From Luidia sarsii (lineage: Eukaryota > Echinodermata > Asteroidea > Paxillosida > Luidiidae), in assembly GCA_949987565.1 (NCBI GenBank), contig OX465110.1, positions 16,470,394-16,534,393 on the forward strand: a stretch of 64,000 bases of DNA, in the 5' to 3' direction. Shown here in pieces: positions 57,001 to 64,000 of this stretch. A model generated the notes under the pieces. That model was not told where the DNA came from and ran no database searches. It was given only the letters and a program-made list of their open reading frames with translations. Within the stretch, counting starts at the first letter, position 1. Each line of letters begins with the position of its first letter. The position numbers were made by a program, and so were the translations under genes.

Positions 57001-59095
57001 CAAAACTGCCTGCGTGAATTCCCCCATAATATAATAAACTAATACAAGCAAGCTCAACTGTTTTTGCATTTTCAAGTCAGAAAATGCCAGATAAAGGTTT
57101 TGTTTGAGTTGAAGCATGGACATACACACAACATTAGTCAAACATTTGCAGACAGAGAGTCAAAGACAATTTTGACATTTCAAACTTTTGGGTAGTTTCA
57201 GCTTATACCCAATGGGTTATGTGGACAAAAACAAAAGAAACGGGTCAGTGTGCAGCTAGCTTTACAGCGCAACGATCTTCTAAAGACACTTGTAAACAGC
57301 CATAAAGTATTCTTTATGCCATAATGTCAATTAAAACTTAAGGCATACAAGTAACAGAATTTAACTGCCATCTTCTGAAAGTTTCAAGTATTCCCCCAAC
57401 CCCTGACTTTTAGTTGACAATTCTGCCCAAATACTAACCAACGAACAGACATGAACTTTGACAGCGTCCATAAAATTTGCTTCGCAACTGCAATTCCATG
57501 TGAGGATGGTATAAGCTCACAATGCCACTTTACCAGGAAATCACCGACTGATGTTGCATTGGTGGAAACATTGGTATGACATAATGCTTATGAAGTAATA
57601 TCTATTCAGGGGGGAGTTGTACTTGTGAGATCGTTGGTGTCTGTGGCTGATTTACCTGAAAACTCACTTCTGCAATATACATGCCATGTAAATTCAGCTG
57701 CTGAAAGCAAATATTTCAAACCGCACAGGACAGACCAAAATTAATGTGCATTGCCTCAGCACTGGCACAGGTCAAAGGTGAAGGAAGACAATCCCAGAAT
57801 GCATCTTTCACCAAAACCCTCCAGAAAACATTTATCTAGTCTTGTCTTTTACAACAGGTTGTGAGGGATGGGGTTTATACACTTCAAATGGGTACCTCTC
57901 ACTCTTTGACAATCTTTCAGGCTGACACGGTTGTTACCTTGACACAACATTGGCAAAATATCGGCAAGACCAAATTCATAATGAATCAGAAGCTTTCAAT
58001 TCGATTTTGTTGCTGTTGGAGGAAGGGGTCCTTGGTCAGTTGGTTTGAACTGTGGAGACACATTTGTAAGCCTTACAGCCAAGCAAATGTTGCATGACCA
58101 ACAACTGCTGGGCAGAGGGAATCAGACTCCCTAGCTTACTCATTTATCACACTTTCCCTTGTTCAGCCCAGTACATGCAAGGTTCATTGCCACCCATTAA
58201 CTGCAGATAATTAGCGGCACAGGAGGTCTTTCATGTAGAGGCTTTCATTTAGTAATTGGGCTCGACGGTTCTCCATCTGATACAATAATTCTGCAACTCA
58301 TCCAATTTAATAACATTTTACTCCTTCACTGATTATTACAAACCATTATACAATGGACGTGCTTAGAGCAGTGAGTACTGACATTCACAGGAATTAATAA
58401 ACATGGCTTCTTTGGAGCACCATACAATATCCTTTCCCTTCTCATTATTTTGTACAGGACTGCACAGTATAGGCTTAACAGGGTTCTAAGGGGTGTATTT
58501 GTAATTAACAGATATTAAAGCATTCAACCCTCACTAGATTCTGGGCAACCTTTTAGAATGAAAGGAAAATGGGAATTTGATCTTCAGTTATGAGACTAGC
58601 AGATAGCAGAGGCGGGGCAGTCTATCACCAAAACTCCACACTTTACATTAAAAAAAGTATCAAAGAGTTGCGTGAAATATCATTGCACGATACATATCAC
58701 ATCTTGAATCTGGCAAAAATCACGGCTGTTACATATTAAGAAGAGTCTCGTATCGGAGACTACAATTACACACTTGGTGAAAAAAACCACAAGATTTCAT
58801 AAGTTAATAGTTTATCAATGTACAGACATATGAATTGCGATGAAAAAAATAGACAACAAACGTTAGGAATACCAATAAATAGAGTTAATTTGATAACAAG
58901 CCCACTATTTCCCCAAACACCAAAAAAGTCTAGTGTTTCTATTGGCAATTGTAATGCGGACGGAAAAAAAAGCAACACATTCAAAGAAGCGAGTCACTTA
59001 TCATAGGCCAAATATTTATACTCAAACACATCTCAAACATTGGTAATTGAAAATAAAATAAAAATTAGTACTTTTTGTAACCGGTTTAAAGCCCC

Positions 59096-59460
59096 TACAC
59101 AACATTGGTCGAGGTCAAAGAATAGCATCCATACGTTGTCTGATCCAACATATGCATAAAATAGCACACCTGTGAACATTTCAGCTCCATCCGCCAACCG
59201 AGTCTCGAGAAAATCGTGAAAACCGCTTCATTTGTTTCGCGAAAATGCAGCATTCAACGCCGCACTGTTCCGAAAAATAGTTTACGTCTCGGTAAGACGT
59301 AAACTATTTCTTTTACTCATTTCTCCCAAAATACAACATTTTAGGCAGAAATATTTCTGTGAGAGGTTTCTACTATAACCATCTTCAAACTGTAAAAGTT
59401 TCATGTAAATCTGTGGACATTTCTGTTTTTCGATCTCACCAATGTTGTGCAGGGCTTTAA
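59096..59460. mobile_element. MITE with hairpin centre
   Basis: The outer ends TTAAAGCCCCTACACAACAT and the inverse (ATGTTGTGCAGGGCTTTAA) match closely. At the centre, 59275-59289 and 59295-59309 are perfect 15-base inverted arms with a 5-base loop. The right end is shared with 30867-30950. It is inserted in the presumed 3' UTR. Confidence 0.8.
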
Positions 59461-60803
59461 ACGCCAAGAGCAGCATTTTATATCAAAACCAAATAAAAAC
59501 AACTTCTTTGCACTTCTGCCAAATAAATTAGGGAGTTTCTGCTAAACCTCTATTTAAATATATTCTCATCATAAAAGTTACTAGCTTTGAGTAATTTAGT
59601 GGCAAATATAGTACAGTACTTATGGGAGCACTTAGAGGGGATTGTCACTTCGGGGTACTCACAAAGTGTCTGGACGCAGCGTCCCAGAATGATTTAAGGG
59701 GAATATCAGAAGGCTGCCAAGTCCCCTTAGCCAACAATTATTTCTGGAACTGAGGACAGAGCACTTAATCACATCACATGACGGCTGCAGCGGAAGGAGA
59801 AAAGGTGAAAAGTTTAGAGAAATTTGCTCTGGGAAAAAAAACCCAAAGCTTCTTAATAATGGTTTTCTCTCAAAAGCTCCTGGAAAATATCTCTAATCAC
59901 AGCTTATGGTAGTTTTTTCTGCACAACAAACCTCAGCTTTGCTAATATATTAGTCCGGATTTCCTTTGCTACTGCAATAGTTGTCCCGGGCACACTGTTT
60001 TTATGAGTTGATACCAAGTTTCTTTCCCTGTTGATTTTTTTTCTTCTTTTTCTTTTTTTTCCCCCATTTTTTTTTTATTTGTATCAATGGACACATCAGA
60101 AGCCACTTAATTTAACACCGAGTAATAGCATCAGATCCATTTGCTGAAAAAGGGGGACTGTCGAGTATCTGGGACGATTGAGGCACTGGCTTGAGTCCTT
60201 GATAATCTTGAAATAAAAATGCAATAAACATTCTGATATCACCAGCTGTTCTGATATTGAATCATATGATGATAAAAACGATGTATGATTGATTGATATC
60301 AAATTTTACCCCGATGATGAAAACAGGGCTTGATAAATTTCTCTCAAGAGCACAGCCTCAAGTCATCCTCAGATTTTTAGATCTTTCAACATTGGGGGTT
60401 GATTAACTGGCTTCTGTCTGCATACCATTTACAGTTATTCACACACTTTTAGGACTTGAGAACAGCCCGAAATACATATCATCTTCTACATTCCAACGTT
60501 TCCACAGCAACCAATGTTTAAAAATTCATTTTATTGTACTAATTTTTAAAATCCCAATTTTTTTTTTTTGTGTAAAAGAACGGTGCCCTAGTTTGATGGT
60601 TCCTTGAGACAACTGACTGATGTACCCAGTCCCGGAGCAGTATCCAAAGCCATTTTTGAATCACCATCCAATCAGATCGCCCGATTCTAGTATGGCAAGT
60701 CGCCTGACCAATCCTGTCTCCAGCCCACCCAATCAGGTGTCCTGGTTTAGGGGTGGGGTTGGGGTGAGGGTGGTGTTGCGGGGCTGGGGTCGAGAAGCCC
60801 TCA

Positions 60804-62719
60804 TCAGGGCCAGCCTTCCCAGCTGTCTTCCTCCTCTTCCATCTGAAGGAATAGGTTGGTGAAGAGGACGGCGAAACCAATGTTGAGCACTAGCACCAGG
60901 AGTACAAGACTACGACTTGCAGACCAACTCTGCAAAAGAAAAAAACACCCCAAAAACACAAAGATTAGCCAAAGTTCATGTCTTGATCCCCTTTTCAAAG
61001 AAAGTCTATACAAGTCAAAACAAAGATACAGATTAATTCCAAGATATTGCAGACTCCAATTTTGGGGTGAAACAAATCTAAAAAAATAAAATAAAAATAA
61101 AATAAAAACAAATGGTTGCCTGATGTTTTGATCCTTGCAGGACCAAATCCATATATATACATGTAGGTAGCATTTTCTGCCTCTGACAAATGTCCTAAAA
61201 CAATTGAAATGTCAGGTCCAACTTAAGGAAGCCTTGAGTTAAAAAGACTTGACAGTGTAAATGTTAGCGACAAAATCACAGGATCATGTGGTGGTGCATT
61301 TCAATTGCTAAAAGATGTGTGAGCACAATTTGTTTTCGAAGTCATGTACTAGAGAAAAAGTTCTACCTCCAGTTCAGGACTGGTGAAGACAATGAAAAGG
61401 TTCCCTCAAAAGTTGCCAGTACAAGTGATGCAATTGAAAGCAGCATTAGACTAAGACTGGATCTAATTTGAGACCTATGATTATAGCTGCGGCTTTTGCT
61501 AGATGTCAAAGAATTTCCCAAATTTCCCATCTCAAGTTTGGTTTTGAAAAGTGGGCTTCATGGGAGTGGTTCCCACGGCAATGAATGTTACAATTTCCAC
61601 TGACATGGGCGAGTCTGTGATTCTCAGACCCTGTCCAAGTTCCTTTGGCTATGGCTTCATAAATGCACACAAATCTATGGAAGGCGCTAGCAAGCAGTCG
61701 AGACTTGTACGGCATCAGGATGCACATACATACCACTTTCCCAGCCTGGACGGCAAGAGCGCCCTCGGCGTCGAGATCCGGGTCGGCCCAGTCCTCATCT
61801 CTGCTGTTGGCCCTTGGCAGGTACCTGATCTTGCAGCGGGCCGGGAACTTGCCGTCAAATGCGCGGACGTGGCCGGGCGGCATATCGGAGATGAGCGTGA
61901 CTTCCTTGTTGAATTTGCTCTTCTGTTTTTGCTTTTGTTGCTTCAATTTCTCCTGCTCATCCTCCTCGTCAAACCTTGCATTGGCGTAGGCAGCTTGTGA
62001 CATTAACTCCTCCTCTAACTCGTCGTCTACATTAAAGCTATCAAAGTCGTCGTAAGGGCCACCACGGCCATGACCATGGCCTTGGCTGTGGCCATGGCCT
62101 GGGCCTAGTCGGCGGTCGTAGACATCATCCTCCATCATGCCCTCTTGTCGCGACAGCTGGCGTTTGGGACCAGTGCGTTTGCGATCCGACACTGCCCGGC
62201 GCAGTCGATCCGAGTCGGAGGTCGTGCTGATACCAGAGTCTGGGGTGAGTTCGGCAGAGCCCCTCTCACCGTACCGCCTATCCGGTAACGTACGGTGGTG
62301 TCGGTCGTCGTAATAGCCGTCGGACACGCTGGCCTCGCTGTCCTGGTACCCATTAAACCGAACCCCCACCTCGCCGTGCTGATTCCTAGGGTGATACGAC
62401 GCGTGATTGCCATTGCTGGGATGATCTGAAGACTGCACCCGCCGTCTCGGCACAGGGCTCCCGTCATACAGATTCCCGGTGGATCGAGACTCCCGCACGG
62501 CTGCGGACTCGTAGGATGGATTCGAACCCCGACCGTCCCACTCGTTGGCCAATCGGCTGGGGTGGTTCTTCGCCTCTGCTGAGTGAGTGGGGGTCTGGAA
62601 GCCTTGGTCTTGCTTGACCTCGATAATTGTCCCTCTCATGTGGCTCTTGCGGTCAAAGCCACCAAGATGGCGGCCAAAGAAGCTCTTCTTACGGTCCAGC
62701 TTGATATCCCCAGTTCCAC
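60804..62719 (-). CDS. JPH: Junctophilin-like protein, last two coding exons (partial)
   Basis: Exons 62719-61734 and 60929-60804 (minus strand) join in phase 0 and give about 370 C-terminal residues; the 5' part is beyond the window. The large exon is charged and low in complexity: Ser/Arg-rich, a His/Gly stretch (GHGHSQGHGHGRGG), an acidic helix and a Lys/Gln run (KLKQQKQKQKSKF). The small last exon encodes one hydrophobic segment, SLVLLVLVLNIGFAVLFTNL, plus an acidic tail EEEEDSWEGW. Junctophilins end with a very similar anchor (LLNIGLAILF) in a small final exon after a large divergent exon. They tether ER/SR to plasma membrane through MORN repeats, which would lie upstream and are not visible here. 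JPH3 lies near BANP in human. Another tail-anchored protein remains possible. Confidence 0.62.
61110..61215. repeat. Degenerate foldback element
   Basis: In the last intron of the junctophilin-like gene. The arms TTGCCTGATGTTTTGATCC and ATTGAAATGTCAGGTCCAAC flank a spacer with TATATACATGTAGG. It is much more decayed than the other copies. Confidence 0.5.
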
Positions 62720-64000
62720 CTGTAGGCAGGAGGGGAACCACAATGCAAACATAAGTCTGGCACAAACTTGCTGATGGCTATGCAATGATAGTTAACTACA
62801 CTGTATCTCCGCAAATAACAGGATAGGAACACTGACCTCTACATGTACTGTGCAGTGTGCAATATGCCTACTCATATCTGACAGGCAGTCTAATTTTTCT
62901 GAGATGCTTGAACATTGCTTACCAAAACAAGGACTTTTTTGAATACCTTTTTTTTAATAATGAAGGAATGGCTACAGAAACAGGCCTTTGTGAGATGATG
63001 GATATAATTAACTCACTACTTTGGAAATGGAATTCTAATAACAAAGAACTATGAAGAAATGCATGAAAAACAGATGTATTAACTGAAGAAACAACACCAA
63101 CTGAGTAAAATATAACTGCACATCAAGAAATGCGAAGAAGCAGCTACCAAACTGTAATAAAGGTTAGTAGAAAACTTAGCAGAATCACCAAGTAAAGTTG
63201 TATCTATTCATGTTGATTATGCAGTCAAACCTTAGTAAAATTTGCATTTTTGTTTGTGGGTCCCTGAAAATAGAATATGCATACCATGTTTTACACTGGT
63301 TCTGATTATTTAAAGCACATAAATGTGAATGAAAGTCTATACAAAAATTTATATCAATCCTGAAATTGCATGCGTGTCAATATGAATACAAAAACAGTAC
63401 ATATTAATGCCATTTGTAATTTTGTAAGGTTTAACTGCATGAAAACCAGAGACTTGGAGAAATATTAGCACAACCAAACTATGAATAGTGAGAATGTACA
63501 ATTAGTGCTATTAGGAGTTAATAAGTATACTGAAGTACATTAGGAGGGAACAAAGAAGGAATGTATTTGAATTCTGTCCAACACTAAAGTGATCACAATC
63601 CAATCTGGAAAAAAGCAAATCCCAAAAGAGTGTGTGATTCTTTCAAAATGCGTCCCGCAAGACTATTGCAAGAAGGGCAGACACTCTGCAAACGGCCATA
63701 TTGATGGACAAACAAATATTCTCTACTGAAAACAGCATTGCATCCAAACCCCACACAATCCAGGAATATAGGAAAAATACACAGCTAACTGCAAACAAAA
63801 TCAAACAGATCCTGATGACCGCACTGGGGACTCAATGATTTGAATAATAATCTGTTCAAACAGCTGGCTACCGATGGACACTGGGTACCAGTGATATTTG
63901 AAATCTACATAACGATGACAAAGCTTCCCGCCTGATCTGCCACCAAAAGGTACCAAAAAGAAAAATGCTCTTTTCACTATAGTTGCAGTTGACATAGAGA
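62720..64000 (-). other. Intron of the junctophilin-like gene
   Basis: AT-rich, non-coding on both strands, with no repeat family recognised. The next upstream exon must lie beyond position 64000, since the acceptor at 62720 requires a phase-1 donor. Confidence 0.5.

Larger units (their letters stand above)
53950..60803 (-). other. Gene-free 6.9 kb, probable long 3' UTR of JPH-like gene
   Basis: No coding exon is visible on either strand. The stretch is AT-rich and almost free of the foldback, SINE and MITE families that crowd 20-52 kb; the one clear element is at 59096-59460. It follows the stop codon of the junctophilin-like gene on the minus strand. A reverse AATAAA at 54042-54047 could mark its end. 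Vertebrate junctophilin transcripts also have long 3' UTRs. The assignment is inference. Confidence 0.45.

Overview
The window is animal nuclear DNA: spliced genes with GT-AG introns, no operons, and a dense load of small non-autonomous repeats. The gene set (BANP, ZNF341, TANGO6, USP10 and a probable junctophilin) points to a metazoan. The style of the repeats (foldback elements, MITEs, tRNA-derived SINEs) and the intermediate divergence from the vertebrate proteins I remember suggest a marine invertebrate deuterostome, most likely an echinoderm. That placement is inference, not proof.

Layout. (1) 1537-6348, plus: a 1071-residue multi-C2H2 zinc-finger protein in three exons that I cannot name. 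(2) 13316-8115, minus: BANP, ten coding exons, 415 residues, tail to tail with gene 1. Two of its introns carry minisatellites (93-bp and 23-bp units). (3) 15870-22413, plus: ZNF341, seven exons, 897 residues, divergent from BANP. (4) 23560-36390, plus: TANGO6, thirteen exons, about 1220 residues, with introns full of MITEs, SINEs and foldback elements. (5) 51176-40492, minus: USP10, fourteen exons, 979 residues, tail to tail with TANGO6. (6) 62719-60804, minus: the last two coding exons of a tail-anchored protein that looks like junctophilin; its upstream exons lie beyond the right edge. 53.95-60.8 kb is gene-free and is probably this gene's long 3' UTR plus intergenic DNA.

All exon joins were worked out by eye from splice sites, reading phase and remembered family sequence. 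Each joined coding sequence has a length divisible by three. Weak points are the first exon of TANGO6, the end of its exon 6 (where an in-frame TAG sits at a poor donor) and non-coding 5' exons, which are mostly not resolvable.

The genes do not form one pathway. BANP, ZNF341 and the first zinc-finger protein are DNA-binding regulators. USP10 is a deubiquitinase linked to stress granules and p53. TANGO6 is a secretory-pathway/RNA polymerase assembly-type HEAT protein. Junctophilin tethers ER to plasma membrane. What unites them is chromosomal linkage: human BANP, JPH3, USP10 and TANGO6 all lie on 16q, and ZNF341 and JPH2 on 20q, so the window looks like a piece of an ancient linkage group. The most striking regulatory signal is a perfect TCTCGCGAGA, the motif bound by BANP, just upstream of BANP itself. 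Two abundant repeat families dominate the non-coding DNA, and one has arms resembling a hammerhead ribozyme core.
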